Shown piece by piece: positions 20,983-33,191 of a DNA stretch of 64,000 bases. The DNA comes from Hysterangium stoloniferum. Its lineage: Eukaryota > Basidiomycota > Agaricomycetes > Hysterangiales > Hysterangiaceae. The DNA is taken from assembly GCA_015178975.1 (NCBI GenBank), contig WHVD01000011.1:1116001-1180000 (forward strand), given 5' to 3'. The notes beneath the pieces are model-generated. The model made no database searches. It saw only the letters and a list, made by a program, of their open reading frames with translations, and was not told where the DNA came from. The position numbers were made by a program, and so were the translations under genes. Position 1 is the first letter of the stretch, and each line of letters opens with the position of its first letter.

Positions 20983-23024
20983 TTGTATTCCCATTTCAGA
21001 ATACTTCCAATTCCGTCTTATTGTGGTCTTAGTTTGTAGTACAATAACTGTTATGTATTTTTAGGTTTTTCCGATTTTTAACCAATCTCCCCCTAAACAA
21101 ATTGATAAAAACAAGTTCAAATGTACTTATATTGCGACGAAATTATTGTACAATATTCTCCTGAATTTAACCTGATTTTTACAATTTATTTCATATTTTT
21201 ATGATTTAATTTGGGAGAACTATCGAAATTCTACTGTTTATTCTTTTTTAACTAAAAATCTTCGAAGTCGGCCTTCTGGCGCTTATTGCACAACGCGCGG
21301 GAATATTCGTCACAAAAGGTGACATTCGTCACAACGGTGACATTCGTCACAATGGTGACCTTCGTCACAACGGTAACTGTCGTCACAACAAGTGACTGTC
21401 GTCACAACGGTGACTGTCGTCACAACAAGTGACCGTCGTCACAACGGTGACTGTCGTCACAACAAGTGACCGTCGTCACAACGGTGACTGTCGTCACAAC
21501 GGTGACTGTCGTCACAACGGTGACTGTCGTCACAACGGTGACTGTCGTCACAACGGTGACTGTCGTCACAACAAGTGACCGTCGTCACAAAATGCGACGA
21601 CTTGTCACAAACGCGACACGCGCGGGAAAATTATGTAATCAGCGCGCGCACGAAATCAGCAACTTCGCGACGCGCGAGAACATTACATCAGCATATATGC
21701 TACAATGGAAAGTAGCAGAAACTCCTGGAATATTCCAGCAGATTCCAGGTAAAATAGCTAAAAATAGGTAAAACAAGTAGCTAGAACATTCTCCCATGTC
21801 TCAGATTTTACTGTATATAAGGAGCTCTGCTCCACCACTGAAATATAACTTATTTTAACCCATTTACTACACCACATCAGTGTGCCACTGCATCAGCAGT
21901 AATATTCCATCCCTAGTTGGGCTGTTGGATAAATATATATAAACACTTAGTCACCTCTAGTTGAGCTGCTGACCTAAGCTATCTCAGGATCCCTTTGCCA
22001 CCTCTAGTTGAGCTTCTGGTAATAATCCTACCCCCTTGTCACCTCTAGTTGAGCTTCTGACAAACAACTTGTTCCTTTTTTGCCACCTCTTAGTTGAGTA
22101 GCTGGCTATCCTTTATTACTAATCCACCTCTAGTTGAGTTGTTGGTTATCAGTTAAAGTAATAAATATTTTAGGTTATATTGAGATTAGAAATACATATA
22201 TTCTAATTTCTACCCGGTTTTTGGCATAAATAAATACTGAGAATATTCTTGCAGAATCCTTAAGACTACATTAAGATCCTGATAAGTTAGTATCACAGTA
22301 GACCCTGTAGGTTAGTGTAAATAAAGCATATATTAGCCAAATAGTGTTTTATTCTATATCTAATCTTTTGACCTGTTTATTAATATTTTTACTGTTTGAT
22401 AAATAGTATAAAATATATATAAACTAGCTAGAATCGAAGTTGAATCTAGTTTCGGAATCAGTGAATTGTTATTCATATTTTAGTAGTGTTTTTACAGAAA
22501 AAGAACAAGCTTGCACAAGCAGCTCTCAAAACCTTCTTTGCGAAGTAGGGTGCATATATTCAAGTAAACTCTTGACTTCAGGGGTTCTAAGTCTATTTAG
22601 GCTGCCACTGATTAATATCAAATACTTAAATTATTTTACCTTGCAGTGAATTGAGTATTTGCACATTTTGATAGAGCATTGGACTCCTTTTTCGGAAAAT
22701 AGTATTAAAATAAGGCTAATACATCACAATAACAAGAAGACTTATATTAGTTTCCGCGAATTTGTACTTTACTTTAGATCTGATATCGACTTAGTTTCTT
22801 CCCTCTTCTGTCTTTCTGTATGCTTGATATTCGGAACTCTTTGGAACTCTGAATATCCGTATCTTCTATTGTAAGTCTCACCTTTGAAATTAAAAACTTT
22901 TGAGCGTTTGTGTATAGGTGCAGCACATAAGCTGAAGCCAATGTCCTAACCCTATCCAATAGTTCCCAACTTCCTGGTGACTTTCCGATAGTTCTGGAAT
23001 AAGTTCCCAACATGGCACTTAACA
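20983..23024 (+). mobile_element. Truncated LTR B (copy 1) split by solo LTR E
   Basis: Parts 20983-21048 and 22734-23024 align with the LTR B at 48023-48570. The first 180 or so bases are missing. The right end CACTTAACA abuts gypsy RT sequence. The shared motif CATAAGCTGAAGCCAA is at about 22926. Confidence 0.75.
21049..22728 (+). mobile_element. Solo LTR E (copy 3) inside LTR B
   Basis: The ends are TGTTATGTATTTTTAGG and CTAATACATCACA. The perfect TSD ATAAC is at 21044-21048 and 22729-22733. The GTGACTGTCGTCACAACG tandem tract is at about 21300-21590. The promoter-like TATATAAGGAGCTC is near 21815. Confidence 0.9.
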
Positions 23025-25400
23025 ACCCCACGGAACACGACAAACAAGTCCATGAAGTTCTCCAGAGACTCAGACAACATGGTTTATTTGCAAATGGTAA
23101 GAAATGTACTTTTGACATGGACTCCGTGGAATATCTGGGTTTCATAATGGGATTTGATGGACTCCACATGGATGAAACTAAAGTACAAGTCATCAAAGAT
23201 TGGCCAGAACCCAGAAAAGTCAAAGATATACAATCTTTCCTTGGCTTTGCCAATTTTTACTGACAGTTTATCTGCAGATATTCTGACATCATGGTTCCCC
23301 TTACCCATCTTACGTGCAAGGATACTCTGTGGAATTTTAATGATAAGTGTCAAAAAGCTTTCAATCTTTTAAAAGATTCTTTTTCTTCAGCTCCAATTCT
23401 CACATTGGAAACTGGACTTCCCACTCATTGTTGAAACAGACACCTTGGACTATGCACTTGGAGCCATTCTGTCTATCCAGGACTCTGACAGAGAAGTCCA
23501 TCCCATGGCTTTTCTATCCTGGACTTTCACTGGAGCAGAGCTCAATTATGACATTCATGATAAGGAACTCCTGGCAATTTTTTCAGCTTTCAAAATGTGG
23601 CAACACTATTTGGAAGGCTCGGTAACTCCAATTGACATTGTAACAGATTACAAAAACCTGGAATACTTTTCTACTACGAAACTTTTGACCCACTGGCAGG
23701 CCTGCTGGTCTGAATACCTATCAGCTTTCAATATGATTATCTGCTTTCAACCCGGTTGCCTTGGTGGCAAACCCAACACTTTAACTAGATGATGGGACAT
23801 CTATCCTAAAGAAGGGAGCAATGACTATGCCACAGTAAACCTGTACAACCTGAAACCCATTTTCACGAATCAGCAACTTACCATATCAGTCCACATGACT
23901 TTCCTCATCCATCCCATTGTCTGTGGAATTATCATTATGGATATTGAGAAGTTACATCAAGATATTCTATTGGCAATTCCACTAGACCCAATAACTAAAG
24001 CACACCTTGACAATCCCATGGATCCCAGTCAACCCCGGTGGTCTCTCGACCAGCATGGTTTCATTAGACTTGACAATCACATCTATGTACTGGACTCTGC
24101 CGGCCACCACCTCAGGATCCTTCAGTAAAAACATGACCATCCACTCTCGGGAGATTTTGGGTTCAACAAAACTCTATCATTAATGAGAAGAGAATACACT
24201 TGGCCTGGACTCTGAGGATTCGTTAAGCACTATTGTAAATCTTGCACTACTTGTCCACACTCTAAATCACAGTGACACAAGCCATATGGCCTTTTGAAAC
24301 AACTCCCAGTACTGGAATACCTGTGGAATTCCATCTCTATGGATTGCATTGAACACCTACTGGACTCTGAAGGCTTTTCCACCATTCTAGTTGTTCTTGA
24401 CAGATTCTCAAAACAAGGTATATTCATTTCTACATATGATACCATTACATCTGTGCAGTTAGCAGAACTTTTTATCATCCACATATTTTCCAAGCATCGA
24501 GTTCCGTCCCATGTAACTTCCGATCAAGGATCAGAGTTTGTGTCTCACTTCTTTAGATCTCTCAGGAAATCCTTGGACATGAAGTTACACTTCATGTCCA
24601 GACATCACCCAGAAGGTGATGGACAAAACGAGTGTGTCAATCAGACATTGGAACAATATCTCTGTGTATATTGCAACTATCAACAGGACAATTGGAAATC
24701 CCTATTACCACTTGCAGAATTTGCTTACAACAATGCACCTTTGGCCACTACTAGCATTTCCCCATTCTTTGCAAATAAAGGATATAATCCAAATATTACA
24801 GTACACCCAGAACGAAATCTCACCTCCACCCATGCTCAAGAGTTCATCATGGACCTCCATGAGCTCCATGAGGAACTCCAGACTGCAATAATGTCTGCTC
24901 AAGTGTAATATCAGCGTTTAGTGGACAAACACTGGATTCCACCACCCAACTTCAAAATTGGCGATTGCATTTTTGTCAAAGCTCAATTCTTCTGGACTAC
25001 CCATCCATCAAAGAAGCTTGCTGAAAAATATTTAGGTCCATTTAAAATAATAGCACAAGTAGGTTCAGTTTCTTGGACTCTACGGCTTCCGGATAGCATG
25101 CGCGCGGTACACCCGGTATTTCATGTTTCTATGCTTGAACCCTGTACTGCTAACACTATCCCGGATCGCATGCAATCTCCACCTCCTCCGGTCATCATTG
25201 ATGGAGAACCCGAGTTTGAAATCTCATAAATTTTAGGTTTGAAAATTGATAAGTATTGACACACTTGTAAACTGCTTTACTTGGTCAAGTGAGCGGGTTA
25301 CGAGGGCACTGATGAAGAGACTTCATGGATTTTGGCCACAGAACTCAGTAATGCCACAGAAAGCATTGTTGACTTTCATGCAGCTTACCTGCTCAAACCC
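23025..25400 (+). pseudogene. Gypsy chromovirus pol, 3' half, broken
   Basis: In order: C-terminal RT (EHDKQVHEVLQRL, CTFDMDSVEYLGFIM), starting just after where the YLDD motif would be; RNase H (TDTLDYALGAI, HDKELLAIFSAFKMWQHYLEG); integrase zinc-binding region (HPLSGDFGFNKT, YCKSCTTC). The integrase core has Asp in SMDCIEHLLDS, Asp in TSDQGSEFVSHF and Glu in GDGQNECVNQTLEQYL. The SH3-like tail includes KKLAEKYLGPFKIIAQVG. Last is a chromodomain (LLYLVKWAGYEGT...SWILATEL, about 25265-25350, read with one stop). The chromodomain marks it as a chromovirus; such domains can target integration to modified histones. About six in-frame stops or shifts (for example at 23264, 23793, 24127, 24214) disable it. 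Confidence 0.88.
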
Positions 25401-25610
25401 AGACCACTATCTTCTCTCTGACTACACTCCATGGACCCAGTGTTATGATTGGATTCATTTTCATTTTTCCCTGTTGCCCTATGTCTCTCTTTGCTTTTAC
25501 AGGTTTCTGACATGTTTTCAAGTCCTAAGTGGACTTCTCCGTGGACTTTGACTTTTTATGCTTTTCATGTTTTACTTTTATTTTCAAAAATTATCAAGTT
25601 TTATTATTTT

Positions 25611-26430
25611 TCAATCTACATTTATGGGGCTATGCTTTTGCCCAACCTTAGCCATCTCCTCAGGGAGCTCCGCTACCTCTGCAGGAACCCCATCCTCATC
25701 CAAACCAGCCTCCTTGGAACTCCCAATCTGTGGTTCTTCATATACATAACTGCCGTACTCCACCAGGAACTTCCAAAACTCCGTGTGGAACCCATGGAGT
25801 TCATTCGCCACCACCTGCACACAGTTACTCTTCCTAAGCAACTCATTCTGGGCCTCTATGCCCTCAGGGATCCACCCTAGGACCTCATCTAAGCCCATGG
25901 TCCTGTCTGGCCCACTCACTTCCCGCACCATGGACCCTGTGGGCTCGTGGACAAGCCAGCCTCTCGCTTTGAGGTGCATGCACTGCCAACAGCCCGGTTC
26001 CTGCCTGGACTTCCAATGACAGTCAGTGTTCCAATGCAACTGGAGCACCACAGATCATTCTTCACTTGCAGGTAGATTGGAGCCACTTTCTTTGTCTTCT
26101 GTTGATGTGGTTAGTCCCCAGAATACCCACGGACCTGAGACTTACCTTTTGGGGGCTCTCAGGCTCCCCCTCAGACTCTGATTCAACCTCTACCACTTTG
26201 CACTAACAAGCAAAGTCAGTAAAAACAAGCCATGCAAATATTGGGACTTTTCCTGTGGCAACCATGGCCTTGTCCACAGCTGCCTTGGCCTGCTCCACAG
26301 TGACCCGTGCAGCCTGCTCCTCATCCTGCTTCCTCTGCTCCTCAGCCTCTTGCTCTGTGACCAGTGCCGCCTGGTATTCCCTGTCCAGTGCTTCCTCAGC
26401 CTTCTCGGCCTTTTTTTCTGCCTGCTCTCA
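25611..26430 (-). pseudogene. Antisense, probably spliced coiled-coil/Cys-rich accessory ORF in the chromovirus
   Basis: It reads opposite to pol. The first segment (about 26430-26248) encodes an Ala/Glu/Lys heptad-rich coiled coil (landmark KQDEEQAARVTVEQAKAAVD). A putative 45-nt intron, 26247-26203, has a CTGAC branch-like site and ends TTAG. An acidic segment (VEVESESEGEPESPQK) follows. The next intron, 26145-26099, is near perfect: GTAAGT, CTAAC branch site, CAG. Then a basic patch and a Cys/His cluster (CSSC...CHW...GCWQC) appear, with one apparent frameshift at about 26040. The last exon runs open for 146 codons to a stop at 25611. The family is not recognised; a zinc-binding role for the Cys cluster is a guess. 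Extra ORFs between pol and the 3' LTR, sometimes antisense, are known in LTR elements. The 5' end is unresolved because a stop lies just upstream in frame. Confidence 0.5.
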
Positions 26431-26759
26431 TTTTCAGTGCTGCTCCTCCTGCTATGCCAGGATTTGGGCAGTGGTGAGTGGAGCCCAATATTGGGAGCCT
26501 GTGGAGGGCCCCGCAGTTGGCAACGGTTTGCAAGGCATTGGTTTTGGACCCATTTGTTGATGGGGGTAATAAAGAAGAAGAAATTTTCATTTTTTCAATT
26601 TTTTATATAGGCTTATCATGTCTGAACCTTACCTTCCAGATCATGTGACTCTATGACACATACATGTAACTGACATGACTTTCTGACACATGCATGTAGC
26701 TGACAAAACCTTATCAAGTTCTAGAGCCTCTTTGAGACTTCAGCATAAAGAGAGGGTAC

Positions 26760-27568
26760 TGTTACAACCAGAAAACCTGCCAGACTCTGGGTACTAACTT
26801 ATATGCACCTGCACCCTATACGCACCAATTATCAGTTTACTGGAAAACCCGCTGGACTCTGTACATCAGACCTGTCCACACTCAACCTTCATTACTTCAT
26901 GTATCAGTCACTGGAATACCCACCAGACTCTGTCCCTGTCTATATCTGACCCTGTCCCATGTATCAGTCACCAGACCCCGCTCAGAAAACCCATCAGCTC
27001 TCTAACTGAGCCCTGTTCCCATTATGGTTAAATGACCTGTCATGATTCAGACTCTGCTCCTGCCCCATTCCCATTATGGTTTTATGACCTGTCATGATTT
27101 GGACTCCGCTCCACTCTGTTCCATTCCTAACACCAAGTTTGGTGTTTATTTATCTCGTTTTATGTTTGCTAGTTTAGTTTTCATTATTACTGGATTTGGT
27201 ATGTTATTCATTCCACAGTCTATATAGTCTGGCAGATGTTGTACATACAATCCAGTCAGAAAATCAGCTTAGATTCTCCCCAGTAATCTTAGTATATTTC
27301 CCACTCTATTCTCCTCTTTGAAACACACCATTCTTACTTGTCAGAGCCCACGGGCTCTGACCCATCTATCTCTTGACCCCTGACTTATCTATCTCAACTC
27401 CCCAACCTCTCAACCCACAAACCCCACCTGGACTCCTTGGGATTCCTGTCTGCCCATTTGAAATTGGACAAGATGATCTCGTGAGGGTGCAGCCTATAAG
27501 CTGAAGCCAAGTCCTACCAGCTTTCCCACAGGTTTCTCCGGAAACCCTCCATGTACGCAAGCTTAACA
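26760..27568 (+). mobile_element. LTR A (3' LTR of chromovirus A)
   Basis: The ends are TGTTACAACCAG and AGCTTAACA. It follows a purine tract. The shared motif TATAAGCTGAAGCCAAGTCC is at 27496-27515. It matches LTRs at 44047, 48571, 55585 and, more distantly, 6739 and 52734. Confidence 0.85.
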
Positions 27569-28428
27569 GTAGCAAGGAGTATTGGAATGGGCAAAGCATT
27601 CAGAGGATGGTTACACAGCAATTGGACTCACAATCACATCAAGTCAACAATCATATATTTGGGATTGCACCACTATATGTACCTGAGGTATGGCAAGTAC
27701 TTGGAAAAATCTATCAGGCAAATAATCAGGCCAATCAAATTTGAACACCAGTTCTATGTATATATACATACCAGCATGATGTCAAAAAGCCAGTGATGGA
27801 ATAGATCCATGGCATTTTGACTCTTGCTTTGCAGCTTTGCAGCTTTAAGCGATTGGAGTCAAGTTATGTGAAGAGGATATACTGGATGTCCTCATTTATT
27901 GTTTAGCTCCAGAATTTGGTGTGGTTGTAACCACTCTTATACAGTATGTGGGATCACTTACTGTTGAGGATATTTCCATGGCACTGGTAGAAGAAGAAAG
28001 CCATGTGAAAGGCCGGAAGGACAATGAGAGTCAAATCGCTATGAAAATGAAAACAGACTCACCAATTGTGAAACAGCTGAGAAATTGCTATAGATACAAT
28101 GATGAAGGTCATATCATGCATTTTTGTCCCATGCTGAAGCCAGTTGATTCATTGTCAAGTGGATCACTTGCCAAAAACCAGGAGACTCTCACTGCTAGCA
28201 CAGGGAAGAGTAATTTTATATTGTATGTCTGATATTGTCATGTAGACTAGGAGTTGTGGACAAGGCTCCAAGGTCTGGCATTTTTGGTCTGGGAGATTGG
28301 GGGAATGCATTCTAGAAGGATGCTTCAAGGTTTGATTTGATACCAAAAGTACCAGACAAATTTTGCATCTAGTGGGTGCAGAGAATGTATTTCAACTTTT
28401 AGGACAGATTTTGTGTCTAGTAGGTGCA
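27569..28428 (+). pseudogene. Truncated, decayed copy of the gag-only copia-type element
   Basis: It aligns along its whole length with 58330-59190. Landmarks are a gag segment (SLTVEDISMALVEEESHVKG) and the zinc knuckle (CYRYNDEGHIMHFC, whose second Cys is now Tyr). Differences from the better copy are mostly C-to-T or G-to-A, many at CpG. The 5' end is cut by LTR A at 27568 and the 3' end by LTR D at 28429. Confidence 0.8.
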
Positions 28429-28904
28429 TGTGAAGTATCAGCATTATCTCATAAGATTCTCTTAATTTTCTTTGAATTATTTAATATTCTTTTGAATTTA
28501 TCGTAATTTTATTATGGATATTGTGAAAATTAAGGCCTTATTCCTTTTAACTTCACATAATAATAGCATATATGGGCTCACATTACACTATTATTACTTA
28601 TTTAATTTATTATAATTTTTAAGTAATTATTTTGCCCTTATTTACTTAGTTATTGTTTCCCAGCACTTTGCTTTACCCTTGTGCAATGAGCTCTTGAAGC
28701 ACAGGAACACATTATGTCATCATTCATGCCCAGCACTGCAAATTTGGGATTGAGGGAATGATTTGTCAGCAAGTGACAATTACAACATGTGACAGCACGA
28801 GTCATTGCTTTTGTTTCCATTCTGGATCTTGGCCTCTAAACTTTTGAGTCTAGGCTTAGATTGAAGCCCTTGTCTCAGACTGGGGAGTCATAGGATTAAA
28901 AAAA
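28429..28904 (+). mobile_element. Truncated LTR D (copy 4)
   Basis: It begins TGTGAAGTATCAGC and follows the first 450 bases of the LTR D at 41111 with considerable divergence. It then breaks off near 28904. Confidence 0.7.
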
Positions 28905-29566
28905 TCACCTCCCTTTGTGCCACAATGGGACTTTCTTTTGAGTCTCACCCTTATTCAGAAAGTATGCTGTCCTTTGCTTATTACTATACTTTCTCATAAT
29001 TAGACTACGAACAGTGTCCTGTGTTGCCAGTGTCCTCTCATCTGTCACAAATCTGCCACACTGGCTTGTATCATTTCCCAATGGTGTCATGTAAACTTGC
29101 ACCTGCTGTCCACCCACTTGGGATGCATCCGCATCCACAAGGTATGTGTTTTCCCCATTCAGTAAGCCTTTTTTATCATTCACTAGATGAAGCGTTCCCT
29201 CCTTCGTTCTCGTTATCTACCTACTCCCCCCCAGCCCTGCTGCCCGATGCAATGGCCTGGAGCATGGACCCTTATACTATCTTCCCTCCTTAAAGTCATT
29301 CTTGGATGACACTCCCTTGAAACATCCTGTCTCGGAATTATGGAGCACATTTGGGGTGGGGGGAGTTGGAGAGTTTTTAGTATGACCATTCACAATCTAT
29401 GTAGTAGGACATTCTCAATATACAGTTTGAGAGTGAAAGTGGACTGACCCATGTTGTTGGCCATAGTACTTGGTAGGGGAGCACCTGCTTCAATAACTAT
29501 TTTCTGCACATCACTCGGATTAGTGTACATTGCTCATTTCATAATAAGCTGTGACAAGATGGAGAA
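28905..29566. other. Unassigned segment between two LTR D copies
   Basis: A minus-strand frame of 92 codons (28905-29183) is open but shows no family I recognise; its first codons read MNDKKGLLNGENTYL. A plus-strand frame overlaps it. No splice sites, inverted repeats or TSD define it as an element. It could be a captured host fragment or part of an older transposon. Confidence 0.25.
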
Positions 29567-30021
29567 TGTAATGTATTCAGGGGATTCTCTTAGATAGCTC
29601 AATATATGCTATAGTGTCACAGAGCTTCAACAATAAAACAAGCAAAGGTCCAGTAATTTAAATACTGATAGATTAATGAGCTGCATTATTAAGCTTAAAC
29701 AACTCAAATCAATGCTTATTTTGATTATTGAAAGGTTCAATAGAACAATATATGACTCTTTTAGCAAATAAAAGAACTATTCCTTGAGAATAGGGGCTGG
29801 AAGCTGAGTATATGCACAGTAACTTAGCAGAGACTTGATATAAAGCTTCAGATTCTTGTATGCTTATTTGTAACCATTAATAGTTATTTAACAAGGTGTT
29901 AAATAATTTATTAATAGAGAAAATAATTTGTATTGGATTATCTGAGTGCTTGTACTTGATTAATTCAATAAACTTAGGGCTGGGCCTTGAATAATCTAGT
30001 ATTGGCAGGGATTTCAGTAAG

Positions 30022-31258
30022 TCACCGTACCCGACTGGATTTACACCCTAAGCGGTGTAAATCCCACCGACCCCCGTAAATCGCGGCATCGTGCCAGCAC
30101 GACGGCCACGCCCCGCCGCACGGCAGTGACGTCCTGGGAACCCGGCTCAGCGATCCTGCCATCGCGTAAGGGGGGGTGGGTCATTTAGCACCAACCAAGT
30201 GACTTCTACACCACCGCTCACGCAGGTTCCATGCTCTCTCACTTTCTTTCTTTTTTTGGTTTGTCGTAGTAGATAGCACCACCAATAAAGAAAGTTGCAG
30301 GGTGATTTATATTTATATATCTATGTATATATATAATTATATATAATTATTATTCGATTTCACACAAAAAAAAATTTAATTTTTTTTCAAGCGAGGTACA
30401 TAGGGGTACTTTGTAACTTTGTTGTAGGAAGACTCTTGCGATTATTTGCCTGTCTTCCATAAATTTATGAATTCTATCATTTTACTGCAGACCATTTACA
30501 AGGGGATATCTGCCGCGTTTTTTTAGCCTTATAAAACCAGGGGGCAATGAGTTTTGTTATAGCATTTATGAGATGTATAGACCGCCCACACTCAAAATTA
30601 CCAATATAAATTACACGAGTCACTTCTGGGAGACCACGGCATGTTCCTCAAATTTTTATATAGCTACATGTTTTCATTTTGGCTAGATTTACGGTGGTAA
30701 GAGCAGGTAAGATAGGAGGTAAGTGAGCGCCTAGCAAGATTTACGGGTGGATTTACAGTGGATTTACCGTAGATTTACACATCCGGGTGGCACACTTCCA
30801 AATGGTTTTTCGATAAATTGGAGGCTTCAAAAGATTTTTCTAATTATAACAAAATATATATATCTATTCTATACAAAAAACCGATTAATCTAGTACAAGT
30901 TTCGTCGTCGCCCGGCCCTCCCTCAGTCCAGTGGTTCAGGTCACGACCATTGCTTATGTAATGGTTCAGGCCTGCCCACCCACAACCAACCACCACCCGA
31001 GACATCTTCATTCTCCATGTAGTACGCAGTGTCAAACAGAGGACCATGACTTCTCCGTAAAGGACATATCAATTGTTTCCCTTGACTTTATTTGTACCAC
31101 TCCAAACGACCACCACATCCGTGATCGAGCATGCGGTGGTTGACATGCCCTACTGCACCGGCCCCCACCCCATCCATCTCTCTTTCTCTCCCTCCCTCCC
31201 AACTCGTGTCACCCATCTCCACTCTCCAACAAGAGACCACATCGTGATTGAGGACGGG
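30022..31258. other. Crypton left end
   Basis: No gene is seen. It has repeated GATTTAC/GTAAATC words at 30035-30085 and 30685-30775, an AT-rich stretch at 30300-30390, and at 31130-31258 the first of three diverged repeat units that begin GACATGCCCTAC. Confidence 0.6.
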
Positions 31259-33186
31259 TGTGATGTATTAGCCTTATTTTAATACTATTTTCCGAAAAAG
31301 GAGTCCAATGCTCTATCAAAATGTGCAAATACTCAATTCACTGCAAGGTAAAATAATTTAAGTATTTGATATTAATCAGTGGCAGCCTAAATAGACTTAG
31401 AACCCCTGAAGTCAAGAGTTTACTTGAATATATGCACCCTACTTCGCAAAGAAGGTTTTGAGAGCTGCTTGTGCAAGCTTGTTCTTTTTCTGTAAAAACA
31501 CTACTAAAATATGAATAACAATTCACTGATTCCGAAACTAGATTCGACTTCGATTCTAGCTAGTTTATATATATTTTATACTATTTATCAAACAGTAAAA
31601 ATATTAATAAACAGGTCAAAAGATTAGATATAGAATAAAACACTATTTGGCTAATATATGCTTTATTTACACTAACCTACAGGGTCTACTGTGATACTAA
31701 CTTATCAGGATCTTAATGTAGTCTTAAGGATTCTGCAAGAATATTCTCAGTATTTGTTTATGCCAAAAACCGGGTAGAAATTAGAATATATGTATTTCTA
31801 ATCTCAATATAACCTAAAATATTTATTACTTTAATTTATAGCCAACAACTCAACTAGAGGTGGATTAGTAATAAAGGATAGCCAGCTACTCAACTAAGAG
31901 GTGGCAAAAAGAGGAACAAGTTGTTTGTCAGAAGCTCAACTAGAGGTGACAAGGGGGTAGGATTATTACCAGAAGCTCAACTAGAGGTGGCAAAGGGATC
32001 CTGAGATAGCTTAGGTCAGCAGCTCAACTAGAGGTGACTAAGTGTTTATATATATTTATCCAACAGCCCAACTAGGGGTGGAATATAACTGCTGATGCAG
32101 TGGCACACTGATGTGGTGTAGTAAATGGGTTAAAATAAGTTATATTTCAGTGGTGGAGCAGAGCTCCTTATATACAGTAAAATCTGAGACATGGGAGAAT
32201 GTTCTAGCTACTTGTTTTACCTATTTTTAGCTATTTTACCTGGAATCTGCTGGAATATTCCAGGAGTTTCTGCTACTTTCCATTGTAGCATATATGCTGA
32301 TGTAATGTTCTCGCGCGTCGCGAAGTTGCTGATTTCGTGCGCGCGCTGATTACATAATTTTCCCGCGCGTGTCGCGTTTGTGACAAGTCGTCGCATTTTG
32401 TGACGACGGTCACTTGTTGTGACGACAGTCACCGTTGTGACGACAGTCACCGTTGTGACGACAGTCACCGTTGTGACGACAGTCACCGTTGTGACGACAG
32501 TCACTTGTTGTGACGACAGTCACCGTTGTGACGAAGGTCACCATTGTGACGAATGTCACCGTTGTGACGAATGTCACCGTTGTGACGAATGTCACCGTTG
32601 TGACGAATGTCACCGTTGTGACGAATGTCACCGTTGTGACGAATGTCACCGTTGTGACGAATGTCACCGTTGTGACGAATGTCACCGTTGTGACGAATGT
32701 CACCGTTGTGACGAATGTCACCGTTGTGACGAATATTCCCGCGCGTTGTGCAATAAGCGCCAGAAGGCCGGTTTTATATTATTATATAATTATTATATTT
32801 ACTTTTAGTTAGTTATAAATATAATATTTTATTATGATAATATAAAAATATATATATATTTCGCCTTGATAATGCGCGAGTATTTCAAATCGCGTTTTGT
32901 CGGCGTCGGAGTTTGAAATATCATGTGAATGTCACATGATTACTCGCGCGTTGTGAATAAGCGCTGAGTCGCCGACATATTAATCAAAAAAGAATAAAAA
33001 GTAGAAATTCAATTACTTGTTCAATTTATTAGATAAAAATACAAAATAAATTGTATAAATTCAGGATAAATCAAACGAATATTGTACAATTTAATCGTCG
33101 CAATATAATTACATTTGAATATTTGTTTTCGCAATTTGTTAGGGGAAATTGTTTAAAAATTGGAAAAAACTTAGAAATACATAACA
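31259..33186 (-). mobile_element. Solo LTR E (copy 4) nested in the Crypton
   Basis: The ends are TGTGATGTATTAG and ACATAACA. The perfect TSD ACGGG is at 31254-31258 and 33187-33191. It carries the longest E minisatellite, 18-bp units GTGACGAATGTCACCGTT, at about 32400-32735. Confidence 0.92.
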
Positions 33187-33191
33187 ACGGG

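Larger units (their letters stand above)
23025..27568 (+). mobile_element. Ty3/gypsy chromovirus A, 5'-truncated
   Basis: It comprises pol 3' half, a 1.36-kb non-pol region carrying an antisense ORF, a purine tract (AAAGAGAGGG, about 26748-26757) and a 3' LTR. The 5' part is missing. LTR B joins directly to the RT, so no TSD can be checked. Confidence 0.85.

Noticed and set aside
32500..32740. Possible CRISPR-like array (regular units with short spacing)
   Set aside because: The units are head-to-tail with no unique spacers, inside an LTR of a eukaryotic retroelement. It is a minisatellite.
32410..32812. Overlapping frames made of VTTVT or CDECHR repeats
   Set aside because: These are translations of the 18-bp LTR E minisatellite, seen in several frames on both strands.
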